NCBI RefSeq assembly: GCF_004799515.1
Contig: NZ_SSMX01000047.1
Coordinates: forward strand, 158,386 to 222,385
Origin: Phenylobacterium sp.
Lineage (GTDB): Bacteria; Pseudomonadota; Alphaproteobacteria; Caulobacterales; Caulobacteraceae
Reading direction: 5' to 3'
DNA: 64,000 bases
The notes below the pieces were generated by a model that ran no database searches, was not told the origin of the DNA, and saw only the letters and a program-made list of their open reading frames with translations. Position numbers and translations under genes: made by a program. Positions 10,387 through 17,775 of the stretch are shown piece by piece; position 1 is the stretch's first letter; every line of letters begins with the position of its first letter.

Positions 10387-10521
10387 ACCTCGTGGCAGCC
10401 ATGTTTGCCTGCCTCTCCAGCTCACTCAAGGACTGGCCGAAGGCCAGCCGCGATGCGGCGCGCGTTCCGCGCGTCCTTGACTGAGCTGGAGAGGCAGGCT
10501 CGCATCCACCGTGAGATTTAA
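10383..10521. repeat. Three-hairpin palindromic element, copy A
   Basis: The 27-base arms at 10407-10433 and 10473-10499 are reverse complements except at one position, the ninth from the inner end. The 39 bases between them are exactly three tandem mini-hairpins of 13 nt (5-bp stem, 3-nt loop): 10434-10446, 10447-10459 (GCCGC-GAT-GCGGC) and 10460-10472. Outer flanks are a degenerate inverted pair ending in GATTTAAG. The same architecture with different arm sequence recurs at 15522-15659 and 39199-39340. Confidence 0.9.
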
Positions 10522-10623
10522 GGACCGCTCCGCGCTGGCGCGCTGGGCTTTCACGTCAAAACCCCGCCTTCCTCGCGCAAGGGGGAAAGCGGAATCCGGG
10601 GGTTCGCGTTATGCTCGCGCCCC

Positions 10624-11010
10624 ATGACCACCCGCACCGCCCGCTGCGTCTGTGGCGCACTCTCGGTCACCGCCGAGGGCGAGCCGTTGAAGGTTTCCGC
10701 CTGCCACTGCCACGCCTGCCAGCGGCGCACCGGCAGCGCCTTCAGCGTGGCGGTGTTCTACGACCGCGACCGGGTGACGATGACCGGGCCGTCGCAGACC
10801 TTCACTCGGCCCGGCGATAGCGGCCAGACCGTCGCGTTCCACTTCTGCCCGACGTGCGGGACCTCGATCCTCTGGTATCCGCAGTTCCGGCCGCAGTGGG
10901 TCGGCGTGGCCATCGGCTGCTTCGCCGACGACAGCCCCGGCGCGCCGACCCAGGCGGTCTACGAGCAGTTCCGCCACGACTGGGTGACGCTGGCGATCCA
11001 GCCCCGCTAG
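10624..11010 (+). CDS. GFA family (glutathione-dependent formaldehyde-activating/CENP-V) protein
   Basis: A 128-residue zinc protein of the GFA fold. The ligand motifs are CVCGALS near the N-terminus, CHCHACQRRTGSAFSV in the middle and FCPTCGTSILW further on, which is the complete Cys set of the family. True formaldehyde-glutathione condensation is established for few members, so the catalytic role is not certain. The ATG at 10624 is preceded by a purine-poor leader and a three-hairpin repeat. No formaldehyde dehydrogenase is nearby. Confidence 0.85.
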   Translation: MTTRTARCVCGALSVTAEGEPLKVSACHCHACQRRTGSAFSVAVFYDRDRVTMTGPSQTFTRPGDSGQTVAFHFCPTCGTSILWYPQFRPQWVGVAIGCFADDSPGAPTQAVYEQFRHDWVTLAIQPR

Positions 11011-11018
11011 CGCCGGCC

Positions 11019-11492
11019 CTAGCCGCCCGTGTCCGCCGCGCCCGGCTCGCTCACCACCACGTCGGGCGCCACCACCGAACAGTTGGCCAGGATCATCTCG
11101 CGGATGTTGTAGACGTGGCTGCCGTCGCGGCCGCCGCGGATGGTGTGCTTCAGGACCGGCTTGCCGCCGTCGCCCTTCTCCAGGTGGAAGAGTTCGTTGC
11201 CCGTGCCGCGCAGCACCTTGAAGCTCTTCGGGTTCTGCAGCGGCATCGGCAGGACGGCGCTGGAGCTGTAGCTGTCCTCACCCTTCACCTCGATGCCGAA
11301 CCGGCCCTTGTCGCGGGTGATGGTGACGCCGGCGTCGGGGTTGGGGAACGGCTTCCAGCCGGTGTCGTGGGTGAAGCGCATGGCGTCAGTGAGCGGCCCG
11401 TCGCACTTGACGATCACCTGCGGCTCGGCCCGGGCGGCGCCGGCCAGGGCCAGCGCCACACCCGCCGCGGCGGCTCCCATCGCGATCCTCAT
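11019..11492 (-). CDS. Exported protein of unknown function
   Basis: A 157-residue protein with a signal peptide of about 22 residues ending ARA. The mature part is probably periplasmic, with two Cys (in VKCDGPL and LANCSVV) that could pair. I do not recognise the family. Its start overlaps the stop of the upstream membrane protein gene by four bases, so the two are likely co-translated and may work together in the envelope. Confidence 0.7.
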   Translation of the reverse strand: MRIAMGAAAAGVALALAGAARAEPQVIVKCDGPLTDAMRFTHDTGWKPFPNPDAGVTITRDKGRFGIEVKGEDSYSSSAVLPMPLQNPKSFKVLRGTGNELFHLEKGDGGKPVLKHTIRGGRDGSHVYNIREMILANCSVVAPDVVVSEPGAADTGG

Positions 11493-11836
11493 CCTCGCCT
11501 CCCCTGTTTGCGCTCATCCTTAGCGTCGTCTTCCTGCCGGTCCCAGGCGCCATCGAAGTCGGGCAGCAGGGCGAAGAGGGTGAAGAGGCCGCCAAGCACG
11601 CAAAGCAGGCCGATCAGCTGGCGGGCGTCCAGGCCGTCGCTGCGGGCGGCCAGCCGGGCGCGGGCCTCGGCCGGCGGCAGGCTCCAGCCCACCGGCATGG
11701 CGCGGGGCGTTCCGCAGCGGATCATCTCGCCCTGGCGGTCGACGCAACTCGGCCCAGCGAGCGCCGAAGCCGGCAGGGCCAGCGACAGGAGGGTGAACGA
11801 CAAGGCGGCGGTGAGGCCGATCGCGGGCGCCTTCAT
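11489..11836 (-). CDS. Small membrane protein of unknown function
   Basis: A 115-residue protein with an N-terminal signal or anchor sequence and a second hydrophobic segment (QLIGLLCVLGGLFTLFALL), ending in a charged tail rich in Asp, Glu, Lys and Arg. Two Cys in the CVDRQGEMIRC segment could form a disulfide in the periplasm. I choose the ATG at 11836; the longer frame has no family look. It overlaps the following exported-protein gene by an ATGA junction. No known domain is recognised. Confidence 0.6.
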   Translation of the reverse strand: MKAPAIGLTAALSFTLLSLALPASALAGPSCVDRQGEMIRCGTPRAMPVGWSLPPAEARARLAARSDGLDARQLIGLLCVLGGLFTLFALLPDFDGAWDRQEDDAKDERKQGRRG

Positions 11837-11997
11837 GGGAAGCCTCCGCCGCGCCGATCCGGCGCCGAAGGCCCCCAGCCTAGACCAGGCCGGGCGCCAA
11901 CCGGAAGCGCACGATGCAGGCCGCAGTTTGGGCTGCAAGCCTAGCCGCGCCGTCCTAGACTTCGACCGACCCATCGTTGTGAAGGACTTAGACCGCC

Positions 11998-12768
11998 ATG
12001 CGCGCCAACCGCCTGAAGGCCCTCTGGGCGCAAGGAAAGCCCGCGATCAACGGCTGGTGCTCCATGCCGGGCGGCTTCTCCGCCGAGCTGATGGCGCAGC
12101 AGGGCTGGGACAGCGTCACCATCGACACCCAGCACGGGGTGATCGGCTACAGCGAGATGCTGGCCATGCTGCAGGCGGTTTCCACCACGGAGGCCACGCC
12201 GCTGGTGCGGGTCGCCTGGAACCAGCCCGGCGAGATCATGCGGGCGCTGGACGCCGGGGCCTATGGGGTCATCTGCCCGATGGTCAACGACGCCGCCGAA
12301 TGCGCGGCCTTCGTCGCGGCCTGCCGCTACCCGCCGCAAGGGATCCGCTCGTCGGGCCCGACGCGGGCGGCGGTCTATGGCGGGGCCGACTACCACGCCC
12401 ACGCCAACGACGAGATGCTGGCCCTGGCGATGATCGAGACCGCGGCGGGCCTGGCCAATGTCGAGGCCATCGTCGCCACCCCGGGCCTGGACGGCGTCTA
12501 CATCGGCCCCTCGGACCTGTCGCTCGGCATCGGCGGTCCGCCGGGCCAGGACTCCGAGGCCCCGGCGCTGCTGGCCGCCTTCGACCGGATCGTCGCCGCC
12601 TGCAAGGCCGCGGGCGTGCGCGCCGGCGTCCACACCAACAGCCTGGCCTATTCCCAGAAGATGATCGGGCGCGGCTTCGACCTGGTCACCGTCGGCTCCG
12701 ACATCCGCTACCTGATGGGCGGCCGGCGCGAGGCGGCCGAGATACGGAGCTGGCTGGCGGGGCGATGA
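11998..12768 (+). CDS. HpcH/HpaI family aldolase
   Basis: A 256-residue class II pyruvate aldolase. Members cleave or form 4-hydroxy-2-oxoacids with a divalent metal. Visible catalytic landmarks are the general-base His in IDTQHG, Arg in VRVAWN, the metal-binding Glu in MIETAAGL and Asp in YIGPSDLSLG. The usual hosts are hydroxyphenylacetate degradation operons, but no such genes are here. Instead the stop overlaps, by ATGA, the start of a sialidase-like gene, so the substrate may come from that partner. The length is normal for the family. Confidence 0.88.
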   Translation: MRANRLKALWAQGKPAINGWCSMPGGFSAELMAQQGWDSVTIDTQHGVIGYSEMLAMLQAVSTTEATPLVRVAWNQPGEIMRALDAGAYGVICPMVNDAAECAAFVAACRYPPQGIRSSGPTRAAVYGGADYHAHANDEMLALAMIETAAGLANVEAIVATPGLDGVYIGPSDLSLGIGGPPGQDSEAPALLAAFDRIVAACKAAGVRAGVHTNSLAYSQKMIGRGFDLVTVGSDIRYLMGGRREAAEIRSWLAGR

Positions 12769-13853
12769 CGCCAGGGCTCCCGCCGGAACCGCCGCCGCTG
12801 GTCGTCCTGTCAGCGCCGGCGCGGACCAACCACGGCGCCGGCCTGATCGGCCTGGACGGCGAGGCCCTGCTCGCCTGCTGGTACTCCGGCCGCAGCGAGG
12901 CGGGGCCGGACGCGCGCATCCTCTGCGCCCGCAGCGGCGACGCGGGCCGCACCTGGGCTGAGCCCCAGGCCGTCTCAACGCCGCGCGAGACCGCGCTGGG
13001 CGCGCCCGCGCCGGCCAAGAGCGTCGGCAACGTGGTGCTGGCCCGCGACGCGGGCGGGCGGCTGGCGATGATCTCCGGCGAGGTGCAGAGCCGCCGGATC
13101 GCGGGGCTGGAGACCTGCAAGTCCTGGCGCTGCGGCCGCATCGACTTCCGCGTCTCCACGGACCTCGGCCACAGCTGGTCGGCCCCGACCCGCCTGGACG
13201 ACCGTCCGGGCGCCCTGCCGCGCAGCCGGCCGCTGCGCTGGGCGGGCCAGGACCTGCTGCCGGTCTATCAGGAGGCGGGCCGCGCGAGCGTCCTGGCCCT
13301 CGACCTCGCCGCGCTCACGCCCGGCCAGCGGCCAGCCGCCGCGCCGCAGCCGATCCCGGCTAGGACGCCCCTGATCCAACCAACCCTGGCCGCGCCCGCC
13401 CGAGCCGGCGAGCCGGCGCGGGCCTATATGCGCGATCCGCGCCGGCGCTTCGTCTACGTGTCGGCCTATGACGCCGCCGCCGGGCGCTGGTCGCCGGCTG
13501 AGCCCACCGACCTGCCCAATCCCGGCGCGGCGATCGAGGCCTTCCGCGACGGCGCCGGGCGGATCGTGCTGATCCACAATCCCGGCCGTAAGGATCGGCG
13601 GCGCCTGAGCCTCGCCTTCTCGATGGACGGCGCGCATTTCGCCGAGGGTTGCGACCTCTCCGCCCCCGGCGCACATGGCGAGGCGGCCTATCCCGCCGTG
13701 ACGCCGATGGCCGCGGGCGCCTGGGGCGTGGCCTTCTCCATCGAGGACAAGCGCCGCATCGCCTTCGCCCGGCTGGACGCGGCCTTCCTGGACGCCTGCG
13801 CGGCGGCGGCTACTTCGCGGGCGCTTTCGCCGCCGGGGGCGCCTTCGAGCTGA
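12765..13853 (+). CDS. Sialidase-like (BNR/Asp-box) protein
   Basis: A 362-residue beta-propeller protein of the sialidase/neuraminidase superfamily. Asp-box motifs are visible in ARSGDAGRTWAEP, RVSTDLGHSWSAP and, degenerate, AFSMDGAHF. Residues of the N-terminal TNHGAGLI and the ACWYSGRSE segment resemble the active-site strand region of exo-sialidases. No signal peptide is visible, so it may be cytoplasmic. It starts by ATGA overlap with the upstream aldolase. Its last 44 bases overlap the convergent YceI gene. Whether the substrate is sialic acid is unproven. Confidence 0.75.
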   Translation: MTPGLPPEPPPLVVLSAPARTNHGAGLIGLDGEALLACWYSGRSEAGPDARILCARSGDAGRTWAEPQAVSTPRETALGAPAPAKSVGNVVLARDAGGRLAMISGEVQSRRIAGLETCKSWRCGRIDFRVSTDLGHSWSAPTRLDDRPGALPRSRPLRWAGQDLLPVYQEAGRASVLALDLAALTPGQRPAAAPQPIPARTPLIQPTLAAPARAGEPARAYMRDPRRRFVYVSAYDAAAGRWSPAEPTDLPNPGAAIEAFRDGAGRIVLIHNPGRKDRRRLSLAFSMDGAHFAEGCDLSAPGAHGEAAYPAVTPMAAGAWGVAFSIEDKRRIAFARLDAAFLDACAAAATSRALSPPGAPSS

Positions 13854-14484
13854 ACTCGCTCTCGATGGCCACGTCCACATCGTCGCCGACGCCCATGGTC
13901 GAGCCGGGCGCGGGAATGCCGGCGCTGATCCCGAAGGCGGAGCGCTTGAACTTCGTGTGCGCGGAGAAGCCCACCCGCGCGCCGCCGGGGTCCATGGCGT
14001 TCGGCGGATAGCCGCCGTTGTAGGTCACCTCCAACACCACCGGCCTGGTCACGCCGTGCAGCGTCAGGTCGCCCGTCACGCGGGCGGTATGGGCGCCGGT
14101 GGCCTCGACCCCGGTGGAGCGGAAGGCGATCTTCGGGAAGTGGGCGGCGTCGAACCAGGCCTTGCTCATCAGCTGGTCGTGGAAGCCGGTGGGCGGCGTG
14201 TTCAGCTCCAGCGACATGGGATCGATGGTCGCCTCGACCGCCATGGCCGCCGGATGGGCCGGGTCGAACTTCAGCCGCCCATCGATCCGCGAGAACCGCG
14301 CAGTGTAGTGCGAGAAACCCATGTGACTCACCCGGAAGGTCACCGAGGTGTGGGCCTTGTCCATCACATAGGCCCCGGCCGGCGGCTGAGGCGACGCCGC
14401 GGGCGCCGTGGCCGCCACGGCGGGGCCGGCCAGCAGCAGGACGGACATGGCCTTGGCGGCGGCCATGGCGCGGACGGTGTTCAT
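13810..14484 (-). CDS. YceI family periplasmic lipid-binding protein
   Basis: A 224-residue protein with a signal peptide (about 25 residues ending AVAA), an Ala/Pro linker, and then the YceI lipocalin-like barrel. Landmarks are DKAHTSVTFRVSHMGFSHYTARF, the SMSLEL-like strand and FPKIAFRSTGVE with LTLHGVTRPV. YceI proteins bind polyisoprenoid or amide lipids in the periplasm. The tail after the barrel is Ala/Pro/Lys-rich and runs 44 bases into the convergent sialidase-like gene. Confidence 0.9.
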   Translation of the reverse strand: MNTVRAMAAAKAMSVLLLAGPAVAATAPAASPQPPAGAYVMDKAHTSVTFRVSHMGFSHYTARFSRIDGRLKFDPAHPAAMAVEATIDPMSLELNTPPTGFHDQLMSKAWFDAAHFPKIAFRSTGVEATGAHTARVTGDLTLHGVTRPVVLEVTYNGGYPPNAMDPGGARVGFSAHTKFKRSAFGISAGIPAPGSTMGVGDDVDVAIESEFSSKAPPAAKAPAK

Positions 14485-14590
14485 AGTCTCTCTCCCAGTC
14501 TCGTTCGCCCCGAGGACGGATCAGACCAACGCGATCCGACATCGACGTGAAGAAAGCCGACGCGCGCGTTTCAAGCTAGTCTGGCCCCCC

Positions 14591-15328
14591 ATGACCTATT
14601 GCCTCGGTATCCTCCTGAAGGACGGCCTCGTCCTGGCCTCGGATTCGCGTTCAAACGCGGGCGTCGACCAGGTGGTCCGGGTCTCCAAGCTGAACCTGAT
14701 GCCCCAGGCGCCGGACCGGGTGATCTCCATCCAGTCGTCGGGGAACCTGGCCACCACCCAGGCGGTGGTGACCACCCTGCACGAGGCCTTCGGCTCCGGC
14801 GAGGTCGCCCACGACCTGCGCCATGCGCGCACCATGTTCGAGGTCGCCGGCATCGTCGGCGCCCAGCTGCGCGCCACCGTCGCCGCCGACGCCGACTTCG
14901 TGACGCCCTACGGCGACCCCAGCGCCAGCTTCCTGGTGGGCGGCCAGATCGAAGGCGAGCCGCCACGGCTTTTCCAAGTCTACGCCGCCGGCAACTTCGT
15001 GGAGGCCTCGGCCCGCTCGCCCTTCCTGCAGATCGGCGAGACCAAGTACGGCAAGCCGATCCTCGACCGCCTGCTGGCGCCCGGCGCCTCCCTGGCCCAG
15101 GCGGCCACCCTGGCGCTGATCTCCTTCGACGCCACCATCCGCAGCAATCTGTCGGTGGGGCCGCCCATCGACCTCGTGCTCTACCGGGCGGGCGGGTTCA
15201 GCATGGACAACCTAGTCACCGTCGACGACGCCGACCCCTATTGGCAGGCCCTGCGCCGCACCTACGCCGAGGGCCTCTCCGCCCTGATCGCCAGCCTGCC
15301 GCCGCCGCCGGAGACTTGGGGGGCTTAG
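14591..15328 (+). CDS. Anbu-type proteasome-like peptidase
   Basis: A 245-residue Ntn-hydrolase of the Anbu (ancestral beta-subunit) family, related to HslV and the proteasome beta subunit. The N-terminus MTYCLGILLKDGLVLASDSR is diagnostic: Thr2, exposed after removal of Met, is the nucleophile, with the SDSR and a Lys in VSKLNLM as active-site partners. Anbu genes usually sit with a circularly permuted ATP-grasp protein, an alpha-E protein and a transglutaminase-like protease. None of those is in this window. The natural substrate of the family is unknown. Confidence 0.88.
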   Translation: MTYCLGILLKDGLVLASDSRSNAGVDQVVRVSKLNLMPQAPDRVISIQSSGNLATTQAVVTTLHEAFGSGEVAHDLRHARTMFEVAGIVGAQLRATVAADADFVTPYGDPSASFLVGGQIEGEPPRLFQVYAAGNFVEASARSPFLQIGETKYGKPILDRLLAPGASLAQAATLALISFDATIRSNLSVGPPIDLVLYRAGGFSMDNLVTVDDADPYWQALRRTYAEGLSALIASLPPPPETWGA

Positions 15329-15339
15329 AACACCCCAAC

Positions 15340-15487
15340 GGTGTCATCCCGGTTTCGCCATCGGCGAAGACCGGGACCCTTTCGCGCGGCGTAGCCGGCA
15401 ATTCGCAGCGTCGCCGCCGCGCTCCTTCTGGGGGAGATCGGTGCTTATGGGTCCCGGACATCGGCTGCGCCGATTCCGGGATGACAC
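15340..15487. repeat. REP-like inverted repeat, TGTCATCCCGG type
   Basis: The ends GTGTCATCCCGG (15340-15351) and CCGGGATGACAC (15476-15487) are exact reverse complements. Each end carries its own smaller internal hairpin around a CGGC/GCCG core and a GGGACCC/GGGTCCC pair. It is the first of three palindromic elements filling the convergent gap between the Anbu and pepF genes. A shorter version of the same end sequence occurs at 45477-45522. Confidence 0.85.
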
Positions 15488-15521
15488 GGGTTTTGAGACC
15501 TCCCTCCGGGACAATCCCGCC

Positions 15522-15659
15522 CTTACATCTCATGGATGATGCGAGCCTTCGGGCCCGGGCAAGACAAGGACCGGCCCCTGGCCGGCCGCGTCGCGGCGCG
15601 CGAAGCGCGTCCTTGAGTAGCCCGGGCCCGAAGGCAAACTGGCCGGCATGAGATTTAAG
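15522..15659. repeat. Three-hairpin palindromic element, copy B
   Basis: Arms 15545-15571 and 15609-15635 pair over 24 of 27 positions, with the mismatches clustered 8 to 11 bases from the inner end. The 37-base head is three mini-hairpins: 15572-15584, 15585-15597 (GCCGC-GTC-GCGGC) and 15598-15608 (4-bp stem). The outer flanks CTTACATCTCATG and CATGAGATTTAAG pair with each other. The arm sequence differs from copies A and C except for the innermost CAAGGAC/GTCCTTG. Confidence 0.9.
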
Positions 15660-15685
15660 CTGCCGTCTGACGGCTCTCCATGAAC

Positions 15686-15798
15686 CGTCATCCTCCGGTC
15701 GCCCGAAGAGGCGATCCGGGGGACCCAAACGGCCGCGCCATGCCCTGCCCCTCAGCTTGGGTCCCCCGGATCAGCCTTCGGCTGAGCGAAGGATGACG
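15686..15798. repeat. REP-like inverted pair, CGTCATCCTCCGG type
   Basis: Two half-elements face each other: 15686-15728 and 15755-15798. Each holds an internal hairpin, and the outer parts (CGTCATCCT, GGGGGACCCAA / TTGGGTCCCCC, AGGATGACG) are reverse complements. The same pair occurs at 43148-43260, and a single half with closing GACGACG ends at 47357-47399. Together with 15340-15659 it accounts for nearly all of the 489-bp convergent gap. Confidence 0.85.
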
Positions 15799-15817
15799 AC
15801 GTCGGGGTAGGGCTAGT

Positions 15818-17608
15818 TCAAACCAACGCCTCGAACTCGTCCACCAGCCGCTCGAGCTGCTTCATCCCGGCCGCCCAGAAGGCCTTCTCCCGCGGGTTCA
15901 GGCCGAAGGGGGCCAGCGCCTCGACGTAGGTGCGCGTGCCGCCGGCGGCCAGCAGGTCCTCGTACAGAGGCGCGAAGGCGACCGGGTCCTCGCAGCGCTT
16001 CTCCATCAGGCCGCGCACCAACAGGTCGCCGAAGGCGTAGGCGTAGACGTAGAAGGGCGCATGCACGAAGTGGCTGACGTAGGCCCAGTAGTGCTCGTAG
16101 CCCCGGTTCAGCTTGATGGCCGGCCCCAGGCTCTCCGCCATCTCCTGCATCCAGATGGCCTCGATCTCGTCGGGCCCGACCTCACCCGCCAGGCGCGCGG
16201 CGTGGAAGCGGGTCTCGAAGCGGTGGAAGGCGATCTGGCGGACGACGGTGTTGATCCCGTCCTCGATCTTGCCGGCCAGCAAACCCTTGCGCTCGGCCTT
16301 GGTGGCGTTGGCCAGGAGGCGCTCGAACACCAGTCCCTCGCCGAAGATCGAGGCGGTCTCGGCCAGCGTCAGCGGGGTGTCGGCCAGGAGGGTGCCGAGC
16401 GGGGCGCAGAGCGTCTGATGCACCGCGTGGCCCAGTTCGTGCGCCAGGGTCAGCACGTCGCGCCGCTCGCCCATGTAGTTCAAGAGGACGTACGGATGGC
16501 GGTTGGCGGTCACCGGGTGCGAATAGGCGCCCGACTGCTTGCCGGGCCGGGGCTTCGCGTCGATCCAGGGGTGGGTGAAGAAGGTCTGGGCAGTGTCGGC
16601 GAACTTGGGCGCGAGGCCCGAGAAGCTCTCCAGAACCATGGCCTTGGCCTGGTCCCAGCCGTAGGTCTTGGGCTGCGCGGTATCGAGGGGCGCGTTGCGG
16701 TCCCAGTGGTCCAGCACGTCGCGGCCCATCGCCTTGGCCTTCAGCCGGTAGTAGCGGTGGCTGACCGGCTCATAGGCCTCGACCACGGCGGCCTCAAGGG
16801 CGGCCACGGCGTCGGCGTCGACCTCGTTGGCCAAGTGGCGCGAGGCGGCCGGGTCCGGATACTTCCGCCAGCGGTCCTCCACCTGCTTCTCGAAGGCCAA
16901 GGTGTTGAGGCAGAGCGCCAGCGTCGGGACCCGTTCTGCCAGGGCCTTCGACAGGGCCTGGGCCGCCTGCTTGCGGCGCGCGCCGTCCGGGTCGGACAGC
17001 CGGTTCAGCACTTCGGAGAGGCTCAGGGTCTCGCGGCCCACCTTGGCGGTCAGCCGCGCCAGGGTCTCCTCCGACAGCCGGCTCCAGTTGGCGACGGCCG
17101 GGCCGCGGTCGATCAGCATCCGCTCCAGATCGGGGGAAAGTTCGTGCGGCCGCGACAGGCGCACGCGGCGGATCCACGGCCGCCAGCGCGCCGCCGGCTT
17201 GTGGGCGCGGAACGCCGCCTCGATCTCGTTGTCGTCCAGCTCGTTGAGCTCGAGGGTGAAGAACAGGCTCTCCGCGGCGATCTGGGCGGAGCGGGCGCGC
17301 AGGTCGCCCTCGAACTTGGCCCAGGCCGGGTCGTCGCGGGCCACCGAGGCGGCCAGGCCCGCATAGGCGCCCACGCCCCACAGGCCGTTGGTCGCCGCCT
17401 CATAGAGGCCGATGCCGCGGTCCAGCAGTTCGCCCAGCAGGCGCGCGTCGCGGCGGCTGGCCACGAAGCGGCCCTTCAGCGCCACCAGGGCGTCGTTGTC
17501 GGCCTTGGCCTGGGCGAGGTCGGCCTCGATCTTCGGATCGTCCCGGCCGGAATAGAGGTCGCCCAGGTTCCACTGCGGCAGGGCGTCGGTCTTGAAGGGG
17601 GCGTTCAT
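15818..17608 (-). CDS. pepF: Oligoendopeptidase F family M3 metallopeptidase
   Basis: A 596-residue zinc peptidase of family M3. The catalytic HELGH lies in TLAHELGHAVH at about residue 390, with the third ligand Glu in the following LAETASIFGEG segment. The C-terminal YVYAYAFGDLLVRGLMEK block is typical of PepF. It is a cytosolic enzyme that cuts peptides of roughly 7-17 residues. The ATG at 17608 gives the N-terminus MNAPFKTDALPQWNLGDLY, in line with the family; the longer frame runs into a repeat. It stands alone, flanked on both sides by repeats. Confidence 0.93.
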   Translation of the reverse strand: MNAPFKTDALPQWNLGDLYSGRDDPKIEADLAQAKADNDALVALKGRFVASRRDARLLGELLDRGIGLYEAATNGLWGVGAYAGLAASVARDDPAWAKFEGDLRARSAQIAAESLFFTLELNELDDNEIEAAFRAHKPAARWRPWIRRVRLSRPHELSPDLERMLIDRGPAVANWSRLSEETLARLTAKVGRETLSLSEVLNRLSDPDGARRKQAAQALSKALAERVPTLALCLNTLAFEKQVEDRWRKYPDPAASRHLANEVDADAVAALEAAVVEAYEPVSHRYYRLKAKAMGRDVLDHWDRNAPLDTAQPKTYGWDQAKAMVLESFSGLAPKFADTAQTFFTHPWIDAKPRPGKQSGAYSHPVTANRHPYVLLNYMGERRDVLTLAHELGHAVHQTLCAPLGTLLADTPLTLAETASIFGEGLVFERLLANATKAERKGLLAGKIEDGINTVVRQIAFHRFETRFHAARLAGEVGPDEIEAIWMQEMAESLGPAIKLNRGYEHYWAYVSHFVHAPFYVYAYAFGDLLVRGLMEKRCEDPVAFAPLYEDLLAAGGTRTYVEALAPFGLNPREKAFWAAGMKQLERLVDEFEALV

Positions 17609-17626
17609 GCCCGCGTGATAGCCGAT

Positions 17627-17760
17627 CCTCCCCCTCAGGGGGAGGTGGCGCGAAGCGCCGGAGGGGGTTTCATCCGCGAGGTCCGCGACAGCCGACCTCC
17701 CCAATGCCGGAGCGGAACCCTCTCAGTCAGCTTCGCTGACAGCTCCCCCTGAGGGGGAGC
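17627..17760. repeat. Palindromic repeat, CTCCCCCT-AGGGGGAG type
   Basis: The outer hairpins 17627-17645 and 17743-17759 are each nearly perfect palindromes of CCTCCCCCT/AGGGGGAGG type. Between them lie a GGCGCGAAGCGCC hairpin and GTCAGCTTCGCTGAC (17726-17740). It sits in the 167-bp gap upstream of pepF and downstream of the Lrp gene. It resembles composite intergenic repeats that are common in Caulobacterales genomes (from memory). Confidence 0.75.
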
Positions 17761-17775
17761 GTCTTGGTCAGCCCC

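Noticed and set aside
10854-12764. Upstream extension of the sialidase-like frame to 10854
   Set aside because: This part overlaps the GFA, exported-protein and aldolase genes in other frames and has no similarity to sialidases. The ATG at 12765 is coupled to the aldolase stop.
15329-15817. Possible CRISPR array or tRNA cluster in the repeat-filled gap
   Set aside because: The repeats are inverted and of three different kinds, not regularly spaced direct repeats. No cas gene or tRNA-like cloverleaf with conserved TTCGA-type positions is present.
16061-17752. A 563-codon plus-strand frame opposite pepF
   Set aside because: The minus strand carries the HELGH metallopeptidase; the plus-strand product is a compositional shadow.
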